Source: an uncultured Lachnospiraceae bacterium (GTDB lineage Bacteria > Bacillota > Clostridia > Lachnospirales > Lachnospiraceae). Taken from it: DNA of 62,341 nt. Below are positions 14,900-21,840 of the stretch, in pieces. Below the pieces are notes generated by a model. It did no database searches. It was not told where the DNA came from and was given only the letters and a program-made list of their open reading frames with translations. Positions within the stretch are counted from its first letter, which is position 1. Every line of letters begins with the position of its first letter. Location of the stretch: NCBI GenBank assembly GCA_910579645.1, contig CAJTVK010000006.1, positions 1 to 62,341 of the forward strand, written 5' to 3'. The translations under genes and the position numbers were made by a program.

Positions 14900-16945
14900 A
14901 TGAAGAACAGCATTAAACTAAAAGGCAGGTTAAAAAATTATCTGCAGACATCCATTTATCTGGGGGTTCTGCTTGTACTGGTGAATCTAGGCATATATGT
15001 GATTGATTACAGAGCCGGCCTTATCCTGACATGTTTCGTGGTTTTGTATTTTGCCATTGTGGTATCGCTTTTATTATATAATAAACCGATTATCATGAAT
15101 GAACTGATTAGCTTCGCCACGCAGTACGGGCAGATTCAGCGGAGGCTGCTGCGGGATTTGGATCTTCCCCATGCGTTGCTGGACGAGGCGGGGAAAATCA
15201 TATGGACAAATATTGCATTTGAAAGAGCCGTACATAAAGAGAAAGGGTATCGGAAGTCTATCACATCGCTTTTCCCGGCAATTACCAAGGAGAAGCTGCC
15301 CGGGGATGTGGATGAAGTGGAACTGAGCGTTGCCTTTGAAGATAATGATTATGTAGCCAAGATGAAAAAAATATCTTTGAAAGAAATGGCACTGAACAGT
15401 GATATCATTGAGGACAAGGATTATGACGGTTATTTGATTGCTTTGTATCTGTTTGACGAGACCGCTCTTAAAATAGCCCTTCAGGAGGTGGACGATCAGA
15501 GTTTGGCGGTTGGGATGATATATATTGACAATTACGAAGAGGCTCTTGACAGCGTGGAGGATGTCCGGCGTTCCCTGCTGATTGCCCTCATTGAACGTAA
15601 AGTGAATAAATATATTGCCGGGATGGACGGTATCTGCAAAAAGATAGAGAAAGATAAGTTCCTTGTCATTATGAGGAAAAAAGCCATCGCTTCCCTGCAG
15701 GAGAGCCGGTTCGACCTGCTGGAAGATGTTAAGACGGTCAATATAGGGAACGAAATGGCAGTTACCATCAGCATAGGGATTGGGTTGGACGGGCTGTCGT
15801 ATGCGCAGAATTATGAGTTTGCCAGAAATGCCATTGATTTGGCTCTTGGCAGGGGCGGCGACCAAGCGGTAGTAAAAACGCCCCACAATACGGTTTATTA
15901 TGGCGGGAAGAGCCAACAGGTAGAGAAAAACACACGGGTTAAGGCAAGGGTAAAGGCGCATGCGCTGAAGGAGATTATTTCCGTAAAGGACAAAGTGATT
16001 GTCATGGGGCACCGGAATGCGGATATTGACAGTTTCGGCGCGGCGGTAGGCATTGCACGGATTGCGTCTACCATGGAACGGAAGGTTCATATCGTGCTGA
16101 GCGACCCGCCGGCCACCCTGCATCCTTTCGTGGAGATGTTCCGGGGGAATCCGGATTATGAGGAAGACTTGATTATCAACAGCCAGCAGGCCGTGGAGAT
16201 GGTGGGAAATAATGCGGTCTTGGTGGTGGTGGATGTAAATAAGCCCAGCATTACCGACTGCCCGGAATTATTGCGGCTGTGTAAGTCTATTGTAGTGTTT
16301 GACCATCACAGGCAGGGCACGGAAGTGATTGAGAATGCAACGCTTTCCTATGTGGAAGCATATGCTTCTTCCACTTGTGAGATGATATCGGAGATACTGC
16401 AGTATATCGGGGAAAATATTAAGATTAAAACAATAGAGGCAGACTGCATGTACTCCGGAATTATGATAGATACCAATAACTTTATGACAAAAACCGGCGT
16501 ACGGACCTTTGAGGCTGCGGCTTTCTTAAGGCGTAACGGGGCAGATGTCACTAGGGTCCGCAAGCTGTTTCGGGAGGAAGCGGCAGAGTATAAGGCCAAG
16601 GCGGATGCCGTCAGCCAGGCGGAGATTTACCGCAATGCGTATGCCATTTCCATATGTACCAGCGAGGATATCCAAAGCCCTACAGTGGTAGGCGCACAGG
16701 CGGCAAACGAACTGCTGAATATAAAAGGGGTGAAAGCAAGCTTTATTCTGACGGAGTATCAGAACCTGATTTATGTCAGTGCCCGTTCCATTGACGAAGT
16801 GAACGTACAGCTTGTCATGGAACGGCTGGGCGGCGGCGGGCATATGAATACTGCGGGCTGCCAGATGTCGGATACTTCACTGGCAGAGGGCATCGGCATC
16901 ATTAAGCGGACTTTGGATACGATGATAGGAGAAGGGGAAATCTGA
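14900..16945 (+). CDS. gdpP: cyclic-di-AMP phosphodiesterase GdpP
   Basis: The 681-residue protein shows the full GdpP order: two membrane helices (about 17-35 and 39-58), a PAS-like segment (about 80-150), a degenerate GGDEF domain (about 175-310, lacking the GGDEF residues), a DHH domain (GHRNADIDSFG near 370, VVDVNK near 443, FDHHRQG near 467) and DHHA1 (GGGGHMNTAG near 643). It hydrolyses c-di-AMP to pApA at the membrane, affecting potassium, turgor and wall stress. It is followed by rplI and dnaB, the common Firmicutes order. It starts divergently from the sigma-factor gene. Confidence 0.95.
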   Translation: MKNSIKLKGRLKNYLQTSIYLGVLLVLVNLGIYVIDYRAGLILTCFVVLYFAIVVSLLLYNKPIIMNELISFATQYGQIQRRLLRDLDLPHALLDEAGKIIWTNIAFERAVHKEKGYRKSITSLFPAITKEKLPGDVDEVELSVAFEDNDYVAKMKKISLKEMALNSDIIEDKDYDGYLIALYLFDETALKIALQEVDDQSLAVGMIYIDNYEEALDSVEDVRRSLLIALIERKVNKYIAGMDGICKKIEKDKFLVIMRKKAIASLQESRFDLLEDVKTVNIGNEMAVTISIGIGLDGLSYAQNYEFARNAIDLALGRGGDQAVVKTPHNTVYYGGKSQQVEKNTRVKARVKAHALKEIISVKDKVIVMGHRNADIDSFGAAVGIARIASTMERKVHIVLSDPPATLHPFVEMFRGNPDYEEDLIINSQQAVEMVGNNAVLVVVDVNKPSITDCPELLRLCKSIVVFDHHRQGTEVIENATLSYVEAYASSTCEMISEILQYIGENIKIKTIEADCMYSGIMIDTNNFMTKTGVRTFEAAAFLRRNGADVTRVRKLFREEAAEYKAKADAVSQAEIYRNAYAISICTSEDIQSPTVVGAQAANELLNIKGVKASFILTEYQNLIYVSARSIDEVNVQLVMERLGGGGHMNTAGCQMSDTSLAEGIGIIKRTLDTMIGEGEI

Positions 16946-17082
16946 GCCGGCATCGGCAGGACTTAGGAAGCGGATTTCCCACACGAAACGACGATGGATT
17001 CGACACGGGAATTAGATTAGGTCACAAAATTACAATTGATATATTATGGAAAAGACGGCGAGAGAAAGGCAGGAGAGACAGG

Positions 17083-17532
17083 ATGAAAGTAATATTGCTG
17101 GAAGATGTGAAGAACCTTGGAAAAAAGGGTGAAGTAGTGAAGGTGAGCGACGGATATGCAAGGAATTTCGTGATACCGAAGAAACTGGGCGTGGAAGCCA
17201 ACGGAAAGAATATGAATGACCTGAAACTACAGAAAGCCAATGAGGAGAGGATAGCGAAAGAACTGCTGGAGGCAGCGGAGAAATTTGCGGCCGAGATGGA
17301 GACGAAGGAAGTAGTGGTTTCGATAAAGTCGGGAGAGGGGGGCCGGACATTCGGTTCCGTATCCTCAAAGGAAATTGCGGAGGCGGCAAAGGCGCAGTGC
17401 GGCATGGAAATCGACAAGAAAAAAATCCAGCTTCCGGAAGCGATTAAGAGCCTGGGCGCATATGAAGTATCGGTGAAGCTGCATCCGAAGGTAATGGGCA
17501 AGCTGAAGGTGAAGGTGCAGGAAGCAAAGTAG
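17083..17532 (+). CDS. rplI: 50S ribosomal protein L9
   Basis: The 149-residue protein begins MKVILLEDVKNLGKKGEVVK, the L9 signature that binds 23S rRNA domain V. A long connecting helix (about 40-75) and C-terminal domain (about 80-149, FGSVSSKEIAEAAK) complete the family length. AGGAGAGACAGG precedes the ATG. Dense spacing with gdpP (137 bp) and dnaB (23 bp) indicates an operon. Confidence 0.95.
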   Translation: MKVILLEDVKNLGKKGEVVKVSDGYARNFVIPKKLGVEANGKNMNDLKLQKANEERIAKELLEAAEKFAAEMETKEVVVSIKSGEGGRTFGSVSSKEIAEAAKAQCGMEIDKKKIQLPEAIKSLGAYEVSVKLHPKVMGKLKVKVQEAK

Positions 17533-17555
17533 GGACAGTAAGGCGGAGATAAGAC

Positions 17556-18896
17556 GTGGCGGAAATGGAAGAAACGCTGCTCAAACGGATATTGCCGCAT
17601 AGCATAGAAGCGGAACAGTCCGTCATCGGGGCAATGATTATGGATCGGGAGGCCATAACGGTAGCTTCGGAGATTGTGACGGCGGAAGACTTTTACAGCA
17701 AGCAGTGCGGTGTTCTGTTTGAGGCAATGGTGGAGTTGAATGATGAGAGTAAGCCGGTGGATATGGTCACTCTGCAGGATCGGCTGAAAGAAAAGGATGT
17801 GCCTCCGGAAGTGAGCAGCCTGGAATTTATCAGGGATCTTATTACTGCGGTACCTACTTCGGCGAATATTAAGTATTATGCCAATATAGTGGCGGATAAG
17901 GCCGTGCTTCGGCGGCTGATAAAGCTGAACGAAGAAATCGCCAATACATGTTATGTAGGCAGAGAGAGCCTGGATGCAATATTGGAAGATACCGAAAAGC
18001 GTGTTTTTAATTTGGTGCAGCGGCGGAATACGGGAGAATTCGTGCCAATCCGGCAGATTGTCATGAACGCCATGGATCAAATAGAGAAAGCATCAAAAAA
18101 CAAAGGGAATGTAACGGGAATAGCAACAGGCTTCATTGACTTGGATTACCGGACGGCGGGCATGCAGCCTTCGGATTTGGTATTGATTGCAGCAAGGCCT
18201 TCCATGGGGAAAACGGCATTTGTATTGAACATAGCGCAGCATGTGGCATTTAAGATGAATCAGACAGTTGCCATATTCAGCTTGGAAATGTCCAAAGAGC
18301 AGCTTGTAAACCGCTTATTTTCCTTGGAATCCAAAGTAGACGCCCAAAAGCTGCGGACGGGGAATCTGTCGGATAATGATTGGGAGAAACTGATTGAGAC
18401 GGCGGGTGTCATCGGAAAGTCCAATTTGATTATAGACGATACGCCGGGCATAAGCATTTCGGAATTGCGGTCCAAGTGCCGAAAGTATAAATTGGAACAC
18501 GGTTTAAAAATGATAATTATTGACTATTTGCAGCTGATGTCCGGCAGCGGCAGGGGCAATGATTCCAGACAGCAGGAAATTTCCGATATTTCCCGTTCTT
18601 TAAAGGCACTGGCGAGGGAACTGGCCGTGCCGGTGCTGGCTTTGTCACAGCTGAGCCGGGCAGTGGAGCAGCGTCCGGATCATAGGCCGATGCTTTCGGA
18701 TCTCAGGGAATCGGGAGCCATAGAGCAGGATGCCGATGTGGTAATGTTTATATATCGTGACGATTACTATAACAAAGATACGGAGAAAAAGGGAATTGCG
18801 GAAATCATCGTGGCAAAACAGAGAAACGGCCCGATTGGGACGATAGAACTGGTATGGCTGCCGGAGTATACAAAGTTTGCCAATATGCAGAAATAA
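17556..18896 (+). CDS. dnaB: replicative DNA helicase DnaB
   Basis: The 446-residue protein has the N-terminal DnaB domain (LPHSIEAEQSVIGAMIMDRE, about 13-115), a linker, and the RecA-like ATPase: Walker A ARPSMGKTAF (near 212), Walker B MIIIDYLQLMSG (near 321), then LSQLSRAVEQR and DLRESGAIEQDADVVMFIYR. The hexamer unwinds DNA at the replication fork. The start is GTG 17556; Met4 (ATG 17565) is an alternative. It closes the gdpP-rplI-dnaB unit, followed by a terminator at 18923. Confidence 0.95.
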   Translation: MAEMEETLLKRILPHSIEAEQSVIGAMIMDREAITVASEIVTAEDFYSKQCGVLFEAMVELNDESKPVDMVTLQDRLKEKDVPPEVSSLEFIRDLITAVPTSANIKYYANIVADKAVLRRLIKLNEEIANTCYVGRESLDAILEDTEKRVFNLVQRRNTGEFVPIRQIVMNAMDQIEKASKNKGNVTGIATGFIDLDYRTAGMQPSDLVLIAARPSMGKTAFVLNIAQHVAFKMNQTVAIFSLEMSKEQLVNRLFSLESKVDAQKLRTGNLSDNDWEKLIETAGVIGKSNLIIDDTPGISISELRSKCRKYKLEHGLKMIIIDYLQLMSGSGRGNDSRQQEISDISRSLKALARELAVPVLALSQLSRAVEQRPDHRPMLSDLRESGAIEQDADVVMFIYRDDYYNKDTEKKGIAEIIVAKQRNGPIGTIELVWLPEYTKFANMQK

Positions 18897-18922
18897 TATA
18901 ATTGTATAATAGTAAGAAACGG

Positions 18923-18955
18923 AAGAGGACAAGCGTAAGAAGCTGTCCTCTTTTT
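18923..18955 (+). terminator. intrinsic terminator after dnaB
   Basis: AAGAGGACA pairs with TGTCCTCTT around a 12-nt loop; five T follow the stem. Confidence 0.85.
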
Positions 18956-19022
18956 ACATATGCAACATACAAAATAAGACACAAATCGACACAGTACGAC
19001 AGGAAAGAGAGGAGAAAGAGGA

Positions 19023-19805
19023 ATGGAACAGACACGTTATTTAATTTCGGATGCGGCAAAGAAAGTGGAGGTAGAGTCCCATGTGCTCCGTTATTGGGAG
19101 GAAGAACTGGAAATACCTATCAAGCGGAACGAGTTAGGGCATCGTTACTATACGCAGGAGGATGTGGACCGCTTTCGGGAAATAAAGAACTTGAAAGAGC
19201 AGGGGCTTCAGTTAAAGGCGATACGGATGATTCTGCGTGACGGCAAACTGGAGCGGTGGGAAGAAAAGGCAGCGGCAGAACGTGCGGCAAGGATGCAGCA
19301 GGAAAGCGGAGGCGGAGAAAGCGTCATAGGTCAGGGAAGCCCGGAAGAGGGACAGAATATGGAAAGGAAGCCGGTCAGCGGCACAATGGCCATGCCTAAT
19401 AGGGCGGCGGACGGGCATATAGTTAGTGAGCAGGAGAGGCATATGATAGAAATTATCAGGAAACGGGATATTGCGGAGGTAAGGGACGAGAGCCGGGAAG
19501 AGAAAAATGCCAGGCTGCAGTTCCTGCTGCAGCATATGATTGCAGAAGCGGTGCGGGAAAATAACAGAGAACTTTGTGAGGATATTAAGCAATGCGTGCT
19601 GAAGGAAATGGACTATCAGTTCCGTATGCAGGATGAAAAATCACAGGTACGGGACGATGAACGCAGGAAACAGGAGGAAGAGCATTATAAAGCCTTGGAC
19701 GAACTGATAAGGAGTTACAGCAGCAGAAAGGGGAAAAAGAGAGAAAAGGAAGAGAAGAAGAAAACGGTGCGTTTCGGACTGAAGAAAAAGCCTTCCATCA
19801 TATGA
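19023..19805 (+). CDS. MerR-family transcriptional regulator
   Basis: The 260-residue protein has an N-terminal MerR winged helix (YLISDAAKKVEVESHVLRYW, then GHRYYTQEDVDRFREIKNLK, to about residue 75). A long charged, helix-forming region follows (about 80-250) and a Lys-rich C-terminus (RKGKKREKEEKKK). No Cys metal-binding tail is seen. Similar proteins occur next to dnaB in Lachnospiraceae; target genes are unknown. AGAGGAGAAAGAGGA precedes the ATG. Its last codons and stop form half of a perfect palindromic terminator. Confidence 0.85.
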   Translation: MEQTRYLISDAAKKVEVESHVLRYWEEELEIPIKRNELGHRYYTQEDVDRFREIKNLKEQGLQLKAIRMILRDGKLERWEEKAAAERAARMQQESGGGESVIGQGSPEEGQNMERKPVSGTMAMPNRAADGHIVSEQERHMIEIIRKRDIAEVRDESREEKNARLQFLLQHMIAEAVRENNRELCEDIKQCVLKEMDYQFRMQDEKSQVRDDERRKQEEEHYKALDELIRSYSSRKGKKREKEEKKKTVRFGLKKKPSII

Positions 19806-19817
19806 TGGAAGGCTTTT
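19786..19817. terminator. 32-nt perfect palindrome acting as shared terminator
   Basis: AAAAGCCTTCCATCAT is followed directly by its exact reverse complement. The left arm encodes the last residues (KPSII) of the MerR protein and includes its stop codon; the right arm ends 8 bp before the ferredoxin stop at 19825. A and T tracts at both ends make it bidirectional. Confidence 0.85.
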
Positions 19818-19824
19818 ATCTCTC

Positions 19825-19995
19825 TTATTCCTCAGAAATAGCACCTGTAGGACACTGTCCTGCACAGGAACCACAGTTGATGCATGTATTTGCATCAATC
19901 TCAAATTTGCCATCTCCCATGCTGATTGCGCCCACAGGACACTGGCTCTCGCATGCGCCGCATGCTACACAGGAATCGCTGATTACGTATGCCAT
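19825..19995 (-). CDS. 2[4Fe-4S] ferredoxin
   Basis: The 56-residue clostridial-type ferredoxin has two complete CxxCxxCxxxCP motifs: Cys 9, 12, 15, 19 (CVACGACESQCP) and Cys 38, 41, 44, 48 (CINCGSCAGQCP). Both clusters are linked by the internal symmetry typical of the family. It is a low-potential electron carrier in the cytoplasm. GGAGGG lies upstream of the ATG on the minus strand. It is near pflA and pfl but has its own position and could serve pyruvate or hydrogen metabolism. Confidence 0.95.
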   Translation of the reverse strand: MAYVISDSCVACGACESQCPVGAISMGDGKFEIDANTCINCGSCAGQCPTGAISEE

Positions 19996-20092
19996 TGTAA
20001 TACCCTCCTTCTATAGTCCTTATATTTGTTATCTAACTTCGTATTTATTCTAATATAAATTGCGGATAAATACAAGTGAAACCTTTATAAAA

Positions 20093-20136
20093 CGCGGAAA
20101 TCAATTTTGGGTTTTCTGACTGTGCAGCTGCCGGAA
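20093..20136. repeat. dispersed intergenic repeat (CGGAAATCAATTT...GCAGCTGCC)
   Basis: The unit CGGAAATCAATTTTGGG, then TTTTCTGACTGTGCAGCTGCC, matches 62264-62303 with about six mismatches and 10227-10245 over its first half. It lies between the ferredoxin and pflA genes. Confidence 0.6.
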
Positions 20137-20179
20137 CTAGTACTCCGTTCAGACAGGCAGCCGGCCTGTAAAAACCATT

Positions 20180-20199
20180 GATTTTTCAGACGCGCTCTA
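20180..20199. repeat. degenerate end of the MITE-like element
   Basis: GATTTTTCAGACGCGCTCTA differs at two positions from the right end of the complete element at 40011-40030. No matching left end was seen, so it is a solo relic. Confidence 0.5.
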
Positions 20200-20218
20200 A
20201 GCCGCTAAAGAACAGCGG

Positions 20219-20977
20219 CTAAGTACCGGCGTTTTCTGCACGGCGTTTTTTGATGCCGTCTAAGATAACTTTTTTCTTTTCAATGACTTTGTTCTTGTCC
20301 ATGGCGGGAACGCCGGCAAGTTTGTAGGTCATGCCAAGTTTCTCATATTTTGTTTCGCCCATGGTGTGATAGGGGAGCACGTCCAAGGCTTTTAGGTTTT
20401 CGAACTGGCCGATGAAATACCCTAGGTCATAAAGGTATTTGTCGTCGTCTGTGATGCCCGGGACGACAACGTGCCGTATCCACATGTCCACATGCTTTTC
20501 GTTCAAATATGCGGCAAAGGCAAGGATGCCGTCGTTAGGCTGGGCAGTGAGTTCTTTGTGTTTCTCAGGGTCAATATGTTTGATGTCCAGCATGACGAGG
20601 TCGGTCAGCGTCATTAAGTGGTCCAGTTTCTTGATCCATTCCGTATTTTGGGGCTTGAAAGCTATGCCCGAACTGTCAATGCAGGTGTGTACGCCCTCTT
20701 TTTTGGCAATGGTAAACAGGTCGATGAGAAAATCTACCTGCATCAGAGGCTCTCCTCCCGTTACGGTTATGCCGCCTTTTGTATAGAATGCTGCGTTTCT
20801 TCTGTACTGCTCAAATATTTCTTCCGGTTCCATAAGAGTGCCGCCGTCCATGGGCCATGTATCGGGGTTGTGGCAGTAAGCGCAGCGCATGGGACAGCCT
20901 TGCACAAAAACGACAAAACGGGTACCTGGACCGTCAACTGTGCCAAAAGATTCTAATGAGTGGATTCTTCCTTGCAT
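20219..20977 (-). CDS. pflA: pyruvate formate-lyase-activating enzyme (radical SAM)
   Basis: The 252-residue enzyme has the radical SAM CxxxCxxC motif at Cys 28, 32 and 35 (GCPMRCAYCHNPD), preceded by FGTVDGPGTRFVVF, and followed by GGEPLMQ and VMLDIKH. Using SAM and a [4Fe-4S] cluster it abstracts a hydrogen from the glycine of its partner. ATG 20977 is supported by AAGGAG on the minus strand; the frame extends further upstream without one. It sits downstream of the split lyase genes but is separated from them by a terminator hairpin at 21085, so it probably also has its own promoter. Confidence 0.95.
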   Translation of the reverse strand: MQGRIHSLESFGTVDGPGTRFVVFVQGCPMRCAYCHNPDTWPMDGGTLMEPEEIFEQYRRNAAFYTKGGITVTGGEPLMQVDFLIDLFTIAKKEGVHTCIDSSGIAFKPQNTEWIKKLDHLMTLTDLVMLDIKHIDPEKHKELTAQPNDGILAFAAYLNEKHVDMWIRHVVVPGITDDDKYLYDLGYFIGQFENLKALDVLPYHTMGETKYEKLGMTYKLAGVPAMDKNKVIEKKKVILDGIKKRRAENAGT

Positions 20978-21084
20978 AATGATAATCTCCTTTCGGATAT
21001 TCTTTTTATAGTATAGCAGAATGGAGGAAAAAAGCAACTGCCGCGAGGGTAAAGACTGCTTAAGGAACGGGTGCTTTAATTTCA

Positions 21085-21117
21085 AAAAGAACCTTGGGAA
21101 AATCCCAAGGTTCTTTT
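21085..21117 (-). terminator. intrinsic terminator after the glycyl-radical subunit gene
   Basis: AAAAGAACCTTGGGA and TCCCAAGGTTCTTTT pair around a 3-nt loop. On the minus strand the hairpin follows the 80-residue gene by about 35 nt and ends in a T tract, separating the split lyase genes from pflA. Confidence 0.85.
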
Positions 21118-21150
21118 CCTCACCCGAAAACTCTTCCGTCGTGTAAGGCT

Positions 21151-21393
21151 TTAGATTGCCTCATGGAAAGTACGGGAAATAACGTCTGCCTGCTGTTCCG
21201 GTGTCAGCTTAATGAAGTTAACGGCATATCCGGATACACGGATGGTCAGCTGAGGATAATTCTCAGGATGTTTCTGAGCATCCAGAAGGGTATCCCTGTT
21301 CAAAACGTTCACATTGAGGTGATGGCCGCCTTTTGTTGCATATCCATCCAATAAATTTACAAGGTTATCAACCTGTGCGTTATTTGTTGCCAT
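21151..21393 (-). CDS. stand-alone glycyl-radical subunit of pyruvate formate-lyase
   Basis: The 80-residue protein equals the C-terminal domain of pyruvate formate-lyase and of GrcA/YfiD: GGHHLNVNVLNRDTLLDAQK, then PENYPQLTIRVSGYAV, LTPEQQADVISRTFHEAI. The radical Gly is residue 55 in RVSGYAV. A clear AAGGAGG precedes the ATG. The neighbouring large protein lacks exactly this domain, so here it must be a required subunit, unlike E. coli GrcA, which repairs a damaged complete enzyme. It would be the substrate of PflA encoded downstream. Confidence 0.9.
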   Translation of the reverse strand: MATNNAQVDNLVNLLDGYATKGGHHLNVNVLNRDTLLDAQKHPENYPQLTIRVSGYAVNFIKLTPEQQADVISRTFHEAI

Positions 21394-21473
21394 TTTAGTT
21401 TCCTCCTTTATTCATAGACGGTTCATGATGAACAGATATCATGTCTTACATCAATGCCGCTTATAAAATGCGG

Positions 21474-21677
21474 TCACTGATAGTCATCCAAGCCCTGCTC
21501 CAAAGTGGGAACACTGCATGCCAACGGGGTTCTGGAGCAGTCTGTGCAACCCATTGTCTGAACATTCTTGGATTCTTCCATGGAACTGTCCGTATCCACG
21601 TTCACATGACCTACACCCTGCATCATGCCGGCATCCAACATCTTAACGAGATCATCAACCATTTTTTTGTCATCCAT
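21474..21677 (-). CDS. 67-aa Cys-containing relative of the glycyl-radical subunit
   Basis: The N-terminal half parallels the 80-residue radical subunit (VDDLVKMLDAGMMQGVGHVN beside VDNLVNLLDGYATKGGHHLN). The second half is different: the RVSGYAV radical loop is missing and is replaced by a tail with Cys 44, 47 and 54 (TMGCTDCSRTPLACSVPTL). It lies between the catalytic and radical genes of the split lyase. The ribosome site (GAGG) is weaker than those of its neighbours. A role as placeholder, regulator or metal/thiol sensor for the catalytic subunit is possible but unproven; a decayed duplicate is the alternative. Confidence 0.6.
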   Translation of the reverse strand: MDDKKMVDDLVKMLDAGMMQGVGHVNVDTDSSMEESKNVQTMGCTDCSRTPLACSVPTLEQGLDDYQ

Positions 21678-21711
21678 ATGAAACCCTCGTTTTCATTTTA
21701 TTCCCGCAGAC

Positions 21712-21750
21712 AATGAGCCAAGCAGCCGCATTTGTGCGGATATTTGGTGA
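21712..21750. repeat. dispersed intergenic repeat (GAGCCAAGCAGCCGC type)
   Basis: GAGCCAAGCAGCCGC, then TGTGCGGATATTTGG, matches the copy at 13357. It lies in the spacer between the catalytic lyase gene and the 67-residue gene. Confidence 0.55.
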
Positions 21751-21788
21751 CTGCCGCGGAGGCAATCCTCATCTGCTTGCCGCGGGGC

Positions 21789-21825
21789 CAATCCCCCTCT
21801 GCCTGCAGCGGGGGATTGACTTTTA
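21789..21825. promoter_or_regulatory. hairpin between catalytic and small lyase genes
   Basis: CAATCCCCC pairs with GGGGGATTG around TCTGCCTGCAGC. A T-run follows only in the plus direction, so on the minus strand it is a stem-loop 16 nt after the catalytic gene stop. It could stabilise the upstream message or attenuate downstream expression. The loop contains the CTGCAGCGGGG core that recurs between genes across the window. Confidence 0.5.
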
Positions 21826-21840
21826 AATGCAATGTCACAA

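Noticed and set aside
15074..16123. 350-codon minus-strand frame inside gdpP
   Set aside because: Antisense shadow of a clear DHH/GGDEF gene; His/Arg-rich composition typical of such shadows.
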